From positions 744,001 to 808,000 of the forward strand of contig NC_026738.1 in NCBI RefSeq assembly GCF_000210295.1: 64,000 nucleotides of DNA. Direction: 5' to 3'. This document shows, in pieces, positions 10,113-19,271 of this stretch (position 1 is its first letter; each line of letters opens with the position of its first letter). The translations under genes and the position numbers were made by a program. The notes under the pieces were generated by a model. That model saw only the letters and a list, made by a program, of their open reading frames with translations. It searched no databases and had not been told where the DNA came from. Origin of the DNA: Trypanosoma brucei gambiense DAL972 (Eukaryota > Euglenozoa > Kinetoplastea > Trypanosomatida > Trypanosomatidae).

Positions 10113-13100
10113 ATGAATCGCAAGGGGTATAAGGCTCTTCCAAGGGAATATGATGAGGGTTTTAGTGAGGAAAGAGTTGGGCATGCATTGAACAAAGATG
10201 CTCCCAGCAAAACATATGAGGAGTTCATTGTGCGGAGGTTGCAGGAAATTATGGAGACTGCTCAGTCTGATTCGAAGAAACCTGCCACATTCGGGCGTGC
10301 AGCCGCTGCAGACGTTTTTTTGCGTCAAGATGCACCCATTACTGTAACATTTGCTATGCTGGCGACTTCGTGCGCGATGCACCCCACTACCGACGTTGTT
10401 ACGTTTTCAGTGTTGTTCGCCGCGCTATACACGTCTTGCATGGCATTGCAGGTACTTCTTTTATGGTTACGCATAACCGAAAAGAGACAGTCAGCTATTT
10501 CTGTCATGCAAAAAGTCCTCACACGGTGGAAAAAGCGTCTCGTAGAGGGACCACCGAGGGATAAATTGGATCGCCGCACTGTGTTTCGTTTGTTTTCTTC
10601 TTTCCTTCCAGCTAGCGCCTTTCGTATTGTGGCTGTTGTGGATACAACGACGGGGCGGCTAAAGCGTACTCTGAAATGTCTTGTGATGAAAGGGGCTCTT
10701 CGACTTCACAGGACGACGTTGAAGGTGAGTCGTCACACGGAGCCAATTGAGTTATTTAAACTCGTCGACATCGTGCGAATGATACTGAAGGGTGAAGCCG
10801 TGATGTTGAGATCACTTCCAGATATGGCTCCTCCACCCCGGCACCCAAACGTAACCGGCGACGCCAACATCAATGGTACAGGGGTAGAAGGAAATGACGA
10901 GGACATATCAACAGATGAGAGTGATGACGAATACGACACGCGATGTGAGGCGAATAGTGTTCATGCGCTGTCGGTACCGCAACAGATGGCTTTTCTTGTG
11001 TATCGCTTCGTTCTTCTTGCTTGGTTGCTGGGCATCGTGGCGTGTACTTTTTCTGGTTACATATATCACGTACTCACCGATATCCCGCTGAGTGACGGCG
11101 TCTTTCTGAATCCTGCTGTAGCATTACTTGGGTTACTACCGGTAAACGCAAAGTTGCTGAATAGCATCCTCGTTATGTATGCGAATGTGAACCTTGAGTG
11201 TCTATTTCGTCATCTTGTCTCTAAAACCACACACTCTGTTGATGATCGGATTCCGAGACTTCCCTTCCGGGCAACTATGCAAGCTTTCCGCCGTGCCACA
11301 TCAGCTACCTGCAGTCGACCCCCATTATGTTTTTCTTCATCATTGGTCGAAACACTTGGAACTACAACCGTCGTGGCTCTGCTCGACACAACAGGCGTAG
11401 TGACCGATATGGTTCCGCTTCCCACACGGTTGCTCATGCTTAAGAGTTACACAGCACCGGAAACCCCCAGTAGCACAAGCAGCACTACAACCAGCGATAG
11501 TGATAACGACGAATTTAATGGCGCTGCTGCCTTTACAGGTCTTGATCATAGCAATGACCCGGACCCGTTCCTGAGAGCAGCGAACTTTGACCCAGAGTAT
11601 CGTTTGGCGTTGAAGCGTCAAGTCCGGCAAAAGAAAACACAGAAGAGGAGGTTCCTGGAGTTGCAACTTGCACCTGGTACCGATGATGATCTTGCTGTGC
11701 AGTTTGCCGACTGCAAGGAGCGGCAAAAGTGGGAAAAGAATGTGGACTCCCTTTCACTGTGTTTGTTGATTCATGCTATGGCACCTGAGCCGACCAAGTT
11801 CGAAACGTGGCAGGAGCCGCTTAGGTTTTGTGACCAAACACCCCGGTGGGGTCCCAGCATACACTGGGTGCCGCGTGCAAGCGAATTCGATGATTCATTA
11901 GCTAAGTCATTTCGAATTGTGGCACGTATATTTCATATCAATACGGTGTCTTGGCCGGGACGCTCCAGAGAGTGCCCGGAACAGACTTGCACGCTCCTGG
12001 TGGTCGCCAGTGATGGTCTATTACACGCATTTACTGTCGGTACCGTTTGTATGGTAACTCACAGTTGCCCATTTCACTTTAACGGCTATGAAATTGAAGG
12101 GTTCGATGAAGAGTTACGAGAGGAAGTAGTCAATACTGGCACAGTGGTGTGGAAAGACGGAAGAGGATTGGAAACCGTGGCGGCCTCGCACACTATGCTA
12201 CCGGACAAATTTCGTTCCTGTGCAGAGTCTTTGCCGCGGGAGGACGGCTCGTACGCTGAGTTTTTGTTTTATAATGGGGTTCAGATTACCGCTGATAACT
12301 GTCTAGCCGAACTTAAGTTGTCTCCATCGGGGGAACCGTCGACAAATGGATGTGAGGGGACAAATGAAGAGGTGCCACGCGAATGTTTCCTAGGAGTGCC
12401 GACGAACACGAATGGTTCAACGCCTGCAACCTCTGAAGCAGACGTTATAGGTGCCATCAACAGCAGCGAGAGAGATGCAATCAACGAAGGGAATAGCTTC
12501 TGTTGCAGCAAGGGATTTACAGACATTCATGGAAACTCCCACCTTTCGTTTGTTCCCACTTCTGTTGAACTACTAGGCGACCTTCTTCATATTCTTATTA
12601 ACGGCTCGCACGCCTTCTTGGGGCTTGTTGGACTTCAGGATTCCATTCGCCCCAATGTACAGAATGCGATGTCAGTTCTTGATGAAGCAGGTATCCGTTG
12701 CATGTACTTCTGCTCTGACGGTGAAAGGCGGACCAAAAGCCTCGGAAATCGCTTGGGCCTTGAAACGGATTGGAACTGCTGCATTTCTTTGGACGAAGGA
12801 GCCAAGGACCTTGACGCTCACAGTATTCGAGCACAGCTACCAGTGGGGATAAAGTCCATTAGGCGACATATCGTACACGTAGACTCCATTCCATTGCAGG
12901 TTAATATGTTTTCCCACGCACACAGCGCATCGACGCGTGCGATGCTTTCCATCTTGCAAGACAACCACGAGGTTGTGTCCGCCATTGGGTCGACGTTCAA
13001 CCATAGCAACGTTCGGAGCTATATTCAGGCGGACTTGTCTGTTGGAGTTCTTCCGCAGAGGCGCGGAGCTGTAGAAGGCAAGGAGGGACTATGCTTAGAA

Positions 13101-14312
13101 AATCAAAAGCGTATTAGTGAACCATCTGATATTCGTAGTATGAAGTCTGAGACTGGTGATCAGTTACTCTATCGCGATGTAGTAGACCTGATTGGCTGTG
13201 CCTGCACGCTCTCGGATACCTCGACCACCTCAATGTTACCGATAGTGACAACTTTGATTCGACAGGCAAGGTTTCGGCTAAGTGGAATAGGCAATTGCAT
13301 TTCCTTTGTGATGCATGCAAACTTTTTTGTTACATTTTTGAATGTAATACCCTTGATAATTGGTGGGCCGCTCCTGATACAGCCAGCAGCTGCGGTGTTT
13401 GAGCTCAATGTTATCATACCCATCCTAGCTCTCTCGTGCACCTACACTGCGTATGCGGACAAGGACCCAATGAAGAGCATTCAATCGAGGCATAATCATT
13501 TCGTCCGACTTAAAATATTGCGTCACAGTGCTGTCGTGTGGTGCCTGCGGTACATTCCCTCACTTGCCGCGTTGTTGGCTCTGGGCATAACGTGTGGTTT
13601 ACAAAAGTGTGATAAGGGAAGTTTGCATGAGCTCGCGCTCTCTTCATCCGATAAATGTATGGCTGCAACGCGTGGTTACATTGGACTCACGTTGAATTAT
13701 TGGCTGATGATTCACAGCTGGACGCACATGAGTCGTTACGACAGACTTTCACCCGCATTTCTATTTAAACCCCGTTACGGTGGACAATACATGTACTTAT
13801 TCACATCAGCTCGGTGGGTCGCTGCCAATGCGCTAACCGTATTCTTCAGTGTTGCGTTTGTTGTCGCGGAAACCTTCTGGGACGGCATACTTGAAGACGC
13901 CTTCTTTCCATCACGCACTCACTTCTACATCTCCGCCTTCTTCCCCGTGCTGTTGGTATTATTGGATATACCAATAAAGTCGTGGAGGTTGAAGCGCGCA
14001 ACTTTAATGCAAAAGTTCCGTCAGTTGTCTTTCGGTACGCGGCTGGGGATGCATTCACCGCGAGGAGACTATGAACCGGAAGTTGGTTCGGCCACCGGTT
14101 GTAGCGGAGGAGCCAATGAGGGCGGAGGCGGGGTACAGGGAAGCACATCAGACGCCAACGTACGTAATGAACTACCGCTGCGGCGTAGGTTGCAGGATGC
14201 CTTTTATCGCTTCACAACCATGCGCAGGGGAAAACTGGAACTTAACTGCGTATGTTGCGATCATATCGGGGGTAACTACGCCACGTATCACATTAACGCA
14301 AACGACATGTAA
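10113..14312 (+). CDS. TMEM94-like degenerate P-type ATPase membrane protein
   Basis: The 1399-residue protein has P-type ATPase architecture: hydrophobic pairs at about 82-126 and 291-360, a large cytoplasmic region, and about six C-terminal hydrophobic segments between 1059 and 1290. The phosphorylation loop expected as DKTGT reads Asp425-Thr-Thr-Gly-Val-Val-Thr. A stretch near 833-865 resembles the usual Asp-x-x-Arg-Pro ... Ala-Gly-Ile ... (T)GD region, with Cys-Ser-Asp replacing TGD. The GDGxND hinge motif appears as Gly959-Ser-Thr-Phe-Asn963-His. Length and degeneracy resemble TMEM94, an ER-located P-type-ATPase relative. Whether it pumps ions is unclear, since the Lys of the catalytic loop and both hinge Asp residues are missing. 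An acidic linker lies near residues 255-275. The ATG at 10113 has an acceptor just upstream. Homology is confident, activity is not. Confidence 0.8.
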   Translation: MNRKGYKALPREYDEGFSEERVGHALNKDAPSKTYEEFIVRRLQEIMETAQSDSKKPATFGRAAAADVFLRQDAPITVTFAMLATSCAMHPTTDVVTFSVLFAALYTSCMALQVLLLWLRITEKRQSAISVMQKVLTRWKKRLVEGPPRDKLDRRTVFRLFSSFLPASAFRIVAVVDTTTGRLKRTLKCLVMKGALRLHRTTLKVSRHTEPIELFKLVDIVRMILKGEAVMLRSLPDMAPPPRHPNVTGDANINGTGVEGNDEDISTDESDDEYDTRCEANSVHALSVPQQMAFLVYRFVLLAWLLGIVACTFSGYIYHVLTDIPLSDGVFLNPAVALLGLLPVNAKLLNSILVMYANVNLECLFRHLVSKTTHSVDDRIPRLPFRATMQAFRRATSATCSRPPLCFSSSLVETLGTTTVVALLDTTGVVTDMVPLPTRLLMLKSYTAPETPSSTSSTTTSDSDNDEFNGAAAFTGLDHSNDPDPFLRAANFDPEYRLALKRQVRQKKTQKRRFLELQLAPGTDDDLAVQFADCKERQKWEKNVDSLSLCLLIHAMAPEPTKFETWQEPLRFCDQTPRWGPSIHWVPRASEFDDSLAKSFRIVARIFHINTVSWPGRSRECPEQTCTLLVVASDGLLHAFTVGTVCMVTHSCPFHFNGYEIEGFDEELREEVVNTGTVVWKDGRGLETVAASHTMLPDKFRSCAESLPREDGSYAEFLFYNGVQITADNCLAELKLSPSGEPSTNGCEGTNEEVPRECFLGVPTNTNGSTPATSEADVIGAINSSERDAINEGNSFCCSKGFTDIHGNSHLSFVPTSVELLGDLLHILINGSHAFLGLVGLQDSIRPNVQNAMSVLDEAGIRCMYFCSDGERRTKSLGNRLGLETDWNCCISLDEGAKDLDAHSIRAQLPVGIKSIRRHIVHVDSIPLQVNMFSHAHSASTRAMLSILQDNHEVVSAIGSTFNHSNVRSYIQADLSVGVLPQRRGAVEGKEGLCLENQKRISEPSDIRSMKSETGDQLLYRDVVDLIGCACTLSDTSTTSMLPIVTTLIRQARFRLSGIGNCISFVMHANFFVTFLNVIPLIIGGPLLIQPAAAVFELNVIIPILALSCTYTAYADKDPMKSIQSRHNHFVRLKILRHSAVVWCLRYIPSLAALLALGITCGLQKCDKGSLHELALSSSDKCMAATRGYIGLTLNYWLMIHSWTHMSRYDRLSPAFLFKPRYGGQYMYLFTSARWVAANALTVFFSVAFVVAETFWDGILEDAFFPSRTHFYISAFFPVLLVLLDIPIKSWRLKRATLMQKFRQLSFGTRLGMHSPRGDYEPEVGSATGCSGGANEGGGGVQGSTSDANVRNELPLRRRLQDAFYRFTTMRRGKLELNCVCCDHIGGNYATYHINANDM

Positions 14313-15146
14313 TTGATCGATTCGGGAGTGTTGTTGTTGTTGTTATTATTCTATTCTTCTTCAAAGTTGACGTGGTTACTTAGTGGTTGGGAGCTATCGG
14401 AGCGGCACGTCTACGCGTAACTTTTGGTGGCCGACCTCGTCCAGGGTGATGGGTATGCAAAAGTGAATGTGTTGAGCAGCAAGCGCGGGAACAGTTGAGT
14501 TGCTTAGCGACCGTGTAGTTGGGTAGCAAGTATAGAAAAAGAGAAGGAAATATCAGGTGGTAGAGCCTCTACCACGGCTTCGTAACCTTCGGTTAATCAA
14601 CTATCGAACCTAAACCGTACTGCCCCTGTGCCTTCGAATCACTCTCACGATCTCCGTTTATTTTGTAATGTCTTTATGGAGGTAGTGAGTAGTGATGGAA
14701 CAGGTGTGGGAATCATTTAAACTTCTGGTACTGCCAGGGTGACACCCAATACCAACTACTGAGTTAACATCAGAATGCATGAAAGGCAAAGGAGATGGAG
14801 TGTCGTTGTAAAAAATGCATCTCAGGCAGCTTCACTTACTTTTGTTTTCTGCGTCCTTCCTCTGGTTTTGCCTCCCGTTACACTGAAAGGCAACTTTTAA
14901 TAGTTTTTCGATGCACATCTGCTCCTTTATAATTTCTTCTTTTCCATAACAAGCACACAAATAAGATTCCGTCACACCCTGAAGCGGATATTCGTAAGTG
15001 AAGTTGGGTGCGTGACGAGACTACTTTTTACATCCACCACAATTTAGCTTTTATTCTCCCGAAACGGTAATAAGAAGTGCACAATCAAGCGAAGGCCGCT
15101 GGAGGTGAAACAAACTAGTGAGGGCTAGCTGTAGAGCGATACAACA
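14313..15146. other. Intergenic region with a perfect short palindrome
   Basis: No gene is seen. It begins with a short (TTG)n stretch and has less homopolymer than most spacers here. It contains the palindrome at 14557-14575. T-rich stretches near 14830-14950 and 15030-15060 may act as the splice region for the TPR gene. Confidence 0.55.
14557..14575. repeat. Perfect 9-bp inverted repeat with 1-nt spacer
   Basis: GTGGTAGAG is followed by C and then its exact reverse complement CTCTACCAC. In RNA the tip could not close fully, leaving roughly 7-8 paired bases. Its role is unknown. Confidence 0.7.
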
Positions 15147-17891
15147 ATGGTGCCATCCATCCCTCAACTACTGCTTGAGCTTCCGGTAGTTTGTGTTAGT
15201 GAAAATCATTTACTGAATGGTCGCCTTACTCTGTCCGTTAAAGATGCAACCGCTACCGCACAGTCATATTACGGTGCTGTGGAGAAGTACTTGCAAGGTA
15301 GGGAACCCCATCTAGACTTGGAAAAAGATGTTGTCCCAGCCATTGACTTTGCCCTGCGTCTTTTTAACGCGGAGAACTTTAGTGGGGAGTTAGTGCCAGC
15401 GGAGCGGGAGCAGCTGTCTACCGTGCTGGATCGCTACGCCACCGTTGACACGCTGCACGAGCGCTATGTACAGCGTTTGTTAATGAGCGATGGTGAAATG
15501 CCTCATCCCTGTGTGCGACTTAGTAGGATGTTGCTGGCTGTTCTCGCTACTGCGTGCAGTTCGGTGAAGCATGCCGGACAGTCACAGCCGCAACCGCTGC
15601 TGCCTTACACCTCCGTTTGGCGTCTGCGTTGTCACATGCGTCACCAGCTAATCATGCAGCACCGTGCCCACTCAATATTTCTTCACCTCTCGTCTTGCGT
15701 GGATGCTGCCCTCGCACTGCCAGACGAATCACTTACGGCTGAACATCTGCTGGAAGTCGGCCACGTGCAGAACTATTACCATCAACGTGAACTAGCAGCG
15801 GAAGTGTTTTGGCGTGCGGCGAGGAAAAGCGGTTTATCAGTCAGCGAAGACACCATGGTTGGCGTGCGAACCCGGTGGCAACAACAGCGGATGGTGCAGA
15901 TGGTCGTGAACGCCAGCAGCCAGGTTCCCTTTGCTGCTCCAATATCCGAAAGTGACGCAACTGGAGGTGATGTGCCCCTAGCTGTGATGAGCGAAAAAGA
16001 TGGACATGATTTACTGGATCGACCCCGCGAAGCGGCTGAGGCTCCGGTGGCCGAATTGCAAGCGCTGCAACCACTCGATAAGGCTATCATACTCGCTTTG
16101 TGTATAGATATACGGAACACTAATCCATATCATGGGCTGACACAGCACCGCATGCAGACGTACGTGGAGCGGCTTCTCGCTGATCCAGTTCCCGCACCTT
16201 TCATCATACAGTGCCAAACACTGTTGCTGCGAGCTCGCCTAGAGCGAGGTCGGAACCGAGTTCAGGAGCGTGCCTTCATGCAGATGACTGAGCTAGTGGA
16301 CCAACATTCGGCCGGTCGTGATCCCAACCGCGCGACGTTTCACAGAACAGATAGCGACTACTTTTACAGTGTTGCCTATCCGTCAATTTGGCAATTGCGA
16401 AGTGAGTATGCTGACTTCTGCTTCGATGAGAGCCTTGTGAAAACGGCACTCGACGCTTATGAGCAGGTACAAGACTGGGAGAACATCATAAAATGTTGTA
16501 AAATTCTTGACAAGAGGAGGAGGGCAGAATCCCTAGCGCGAGACCTGTTGGAGTCTGACCCCTGCAACCCACTTTTGTGGGTGGCATTGGGGGAAGCCAC
16601 GAGGGAGGCCGAGCACCTTACGAAGGCATGGGAATTGTCTGACCATCGATCTGCGGCACCCATGCGAGCTCTGGCGCGGTTGGCACTCGAGCGCGAAGAA
16701 TATGAGCGGGTTGTGGAATGTTTCGATGAGGCAGTGCGTCTCAATCCAGTGTTCGGTGGAGACTGGTTTGCCTTGGGCTATGCTGCAATGCAATTAAAGC
16801 GATGGGAACGCAGTGGTGAAGCCTTCACTCGCGTCTGTCAGATTCAGCCCAACGATGCGTATGCGTGGAATAACCTAGCATCAGTACTGCTTCGCACAGG
16901 GAAGCTTCGTCCCGCATTTAATGCGATGAACCAGGCACTGCGCAACAACCGAAGAGACTGGCGGATGTGGCAAAACTACTTCGCGATTGGGTGTGAATTG
17001 AAGGAGGTAACTGAGACAACAAATGCTCTCAACGTGTTGCTGGACATTGCCCAACGTAACGTTCATCTCGAGCGCGGTTCGCTGAACCGCTTTGTGGAGA
17101 ATGCCATTGCGTATATGGAAGGACGGATACCCGCAAGTTGCAAAGATCAACAGAAGACAGAAGAAGATCAAGAACAGGCGGTGGAGCAGGAAGCAGAAAA
17201 TAGAGACGAAGGTGGGAGGATGCACCGAGCGGCTGTCACTAACACCTCGGCTACCCACATGGGTGTGGAAGATGACACCATCGCCACCAATGGAAATCAT
17301 GCTAATTCTGCTGATGAAGATGCGATGTGTGATATTGTGCCATTGTGTGCGGATATTGATTTACCAGACATGTGTTCTTCATCTACTAATGCGGCAGCTG
17401 CGGAGGAAGCTGAGCGCGTGCGTGAAGGTGTAATTAACCGATATAAGTTCCGTTTGCGTGAGACATTTAAACGGATCATCGACCTATTTGTGACGGATCC
17501 GGACATATACGCCTGTGCGGCGAAGCTTCTACGATACATGGATGGACCGCTAACTGCTTACGAAATGCGGCAGAAGGAACTTCGGTGTTGTCAGCAAAAG
17601 GACCAATGGGAGCGCGACACTGCACGATTTGCACGAACATGTGAATGTCTTAATGATATGTCTAGGGATTTGTTGGATGCGGTTGATTATTGTGGGGATA
17701 GTGTGGATAACTTGAAGAAGAACAATGTCGTAACGGTTTTAAGTGACACGGTGAATAACGTTATAGCCGCCCTTGAAGCGTCAGAGGAGTACATGGAAGA
17801 AACGGCAGAATACAAGCAACTGCGCGGCGAGCTTCTCCCACGTATGCGAAAAGCTCTTAAGGAGACCAAAACTCGCATTATGGCCGACTGA
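15147..17891 (+). CDS. TTC27/Emw1-like tetratricopeptide repeat protein
   Basis: The 914-residue protein has an alpha-helical N-terminal region and a block of TPR units at about 470-640. These show the typical W-x-x-L-G/A-x2-Y/L spacing, including a central Ala-Trp-Asn-Asn-Leu-Ala element characteristic of TTC27 (yeast Emw1). An Asp/Glu/Asn-rich insert (about 655-755) separates the TPRs from a C-terminal helical region. TTC27-family proteins are cytosolic and are thought to act as chaperone-type cofactors; yeast Emw1 is essential and linked to cell-wall integrity. The partner in trypanosomes is unknown. The start is the first ATG of the open frame. The family call rests on the TPR block and domain order. 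Confidence 0.82.
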   Translation: MVPSIPQLLLELPVVCVSENHLLNGRLTLSVKDATATAQSYYGAVEKYLQGREPHLDLEKDVVPAIDFALRLFNAENFSGELVPAEREQLSTVLDRYATVDTLHERYVQRLLMSDGEMPHPCVRLSRMLLAVLATACSSVKHAGQSQPQPLLPYTSVWRLRCHMRHQLIMQHRAHSIFLHLSSCVDAALALPDESLTAEHLLEVGHVQNYYHQRELAAEVFWRAARKSGLSVSEDTMVGVRTRWQQQRMVQMVVNASSQVPFAAPISESDATGGDVPLAVMSEKDGHDLLDRPREAAEAPVAELQALQPLDKAIILALCIDIRNTNPYHGLTQHRMQTYVERLLADPVPAPFIIQCQTLLLRARLERGRNRVQERAFMQMTELVDQHSAGRDPNRATFHRTDSDYFYSVAYPSIWQLRSEYADFCFDESLVKTALDAYEQVQDWENIIKCCKILDKRRRAESLARDLLESDPCNPLLWVALGEATREAEHLTKAWELSDHRSAAPMRALARLALEREEYERVVECFDEAVRLNPVFGGDWFALGYAAMQLKRWERSGEAFTRVCQIQPNDAYAWNNLASVLLRTGKLRPAFNAMNQALRNNRRDWRMWQNYFAIGCELKEVTETTNALNVLLDIAQRNVHLERGSLNRFVENAIAYMEGRIPASCKDQQKTEEDQEQAVEQEAENRDEGGRMHRAAVTNTSATHMGVEDDTIATNGNHANSADEDAMCDIVPLCADIDLPDMCSSSTNAAAAEEAERVREGVINRYKFRLRETFKRIIDLFVTDPDIYACAAKLLRYMDGPLTAYEMRQKELRCCQQKDQWERDTARFARTCECLNDMSRDLLDAVDYCGDSVDNLKKNNVVTVLSDTVNNVIAALEASEEYMEETAEYKQLRGELLPRMRKALKETKTRIMAD

Positions 17892-19271
17892 CACTGTTAT
17901 GCCTATATATTTCCGTTTTTGGCACTTGGTTCGCGGGGATTATAGTATCTGGACTGTGTTGCGAAATAAATGCACGATCTTTGTCTGGATGTGGGAGCAG
18001 TCAACAGTCACAATAAGATAATTAAACTCAGTGACTAACGCGTTTAAAGTGTTATAACTGTCTGTAACTGTAGTCAGCCACGCCGTCCACCACAGGAGAA
18101 CTGATGTGTACTTGAAGTGACAGCCTGAAGTTGTAATTTCAATTTATTTTCTTCGTTTCCCTTTTCTTTTTTTGAAAATTTAGGAGCTGCTCTCAAACAC
18201 ATTCTATCGCAGACATACATCACGTTGGTTGAAACGAATGTTTCCACATAGATAGGCATGCGAACATCAGGGAGTTAGCGATAATAATGGACATTTTTCG
18301 TAACTTCAGCTACTAAGGAATTTTGAGCCTAGAAAGTAACTGAACCCTGCTGTTGGTTGTGATGTTTGGAAGGCACTTACCCAAATAAGTGAACAGTGGC
18401 GGTTGTGTGCCCTGTGATGTTAAACTCACTGTTACCTATAAGAAGCTTACATCAGGGCTAAAGTTTTCAGCATGCATGTATCCAATATGGCGTCTATTAG
18501 TTGCTACCTGTTATACTTAGTTTATGTGGTGCGTCACGGTTTACCCTGGGGCTTCATTCTTTCCTATAGCCACTGTGACGGAATGTTTGACAGGTTTCTT
18601 TTTTTTCTTTCTAAAAACAAAAAAATAACAGAGCCCCTTAATAGCTTTTTCGTTATATATTGTCTATTATTCTAAGCTTTGACGGAGCTGTGCATTAGTT
18701 ATGGAGAGTACAACTTTGTTACAATCGTGGAAACGTGTTTACTCACATATGGCCGTGGTCACACCCCTCACTCATTTCACTAAAAATACAAAATTTCATT
18801 TAAATTGGAGGGGGGGGGAAAGACATGCAAAACATTTTCTTTTTGGTGAAGAACCATGGTATCATCCATTCGCTTATCTTTTAATTGGTAAAGAAACTAA
18901 ATGTACCAAAACTGATGTTACCGGCGTTCCAACCTCGTTTCGGTCCTTCCCTTTCCTTTCTTTCCTATTTTTTTTTTTTCCACTCTTATCAGCACCCCGT
19001 TGAACCTGCACAACCGTAGAAGCGAGCAAAAAGCGGCGGCTTCGGTTAAGCAGCGAGAGGAGGGTAGGGAAGTTAAAGCAGTGCGTCAGCTAGAATATAG
19101 GTGAAAGTTTTTAGGAACGTTTACGTCAGGGAAAATTGTACGCAAACGAAAAAAAAAAAGTAGCAACAGCAGCAACTGTTATTTTTACGCCAAGAAAAGT
19201 TAAAAAGTTAATATCTATCTGCCACGGAATTATTGACCTGGAAAAAAAAAACCCTTTAACAACCGGAATTT
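17892..19271. other. Intergenic region (1.4 kb)
   Basis: No supportable gene is seen. The first part is probably the 3' UTR of the TPR gene. A moderately complex stretch lies at about 18240-18480. Two short open frames (18472-18675 and 18701-19003) lack any conserved feature and are not called. A strong pyrimidine tract at 18944-18992 serves the next gene. Confidence 0.55.
18944..18992 (+). promoter_or_regulatory. Strong spliced-leader acceptor for the NAT10 gene
   Basis: About 45 nt of almost pure T/C end in ATCAG at 18992. This would leave a 5' UTR of about 279 nt before the ATG at 19272. Confidence 0.65.

Noticed and set aside
18240..18480. Possible box C/D snoRNA, with two GTGATGTT stretches and CTGA motifs
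   Set aside because: Box spacing and the flanking terminal stem were not convincing and no guide region could be tested.
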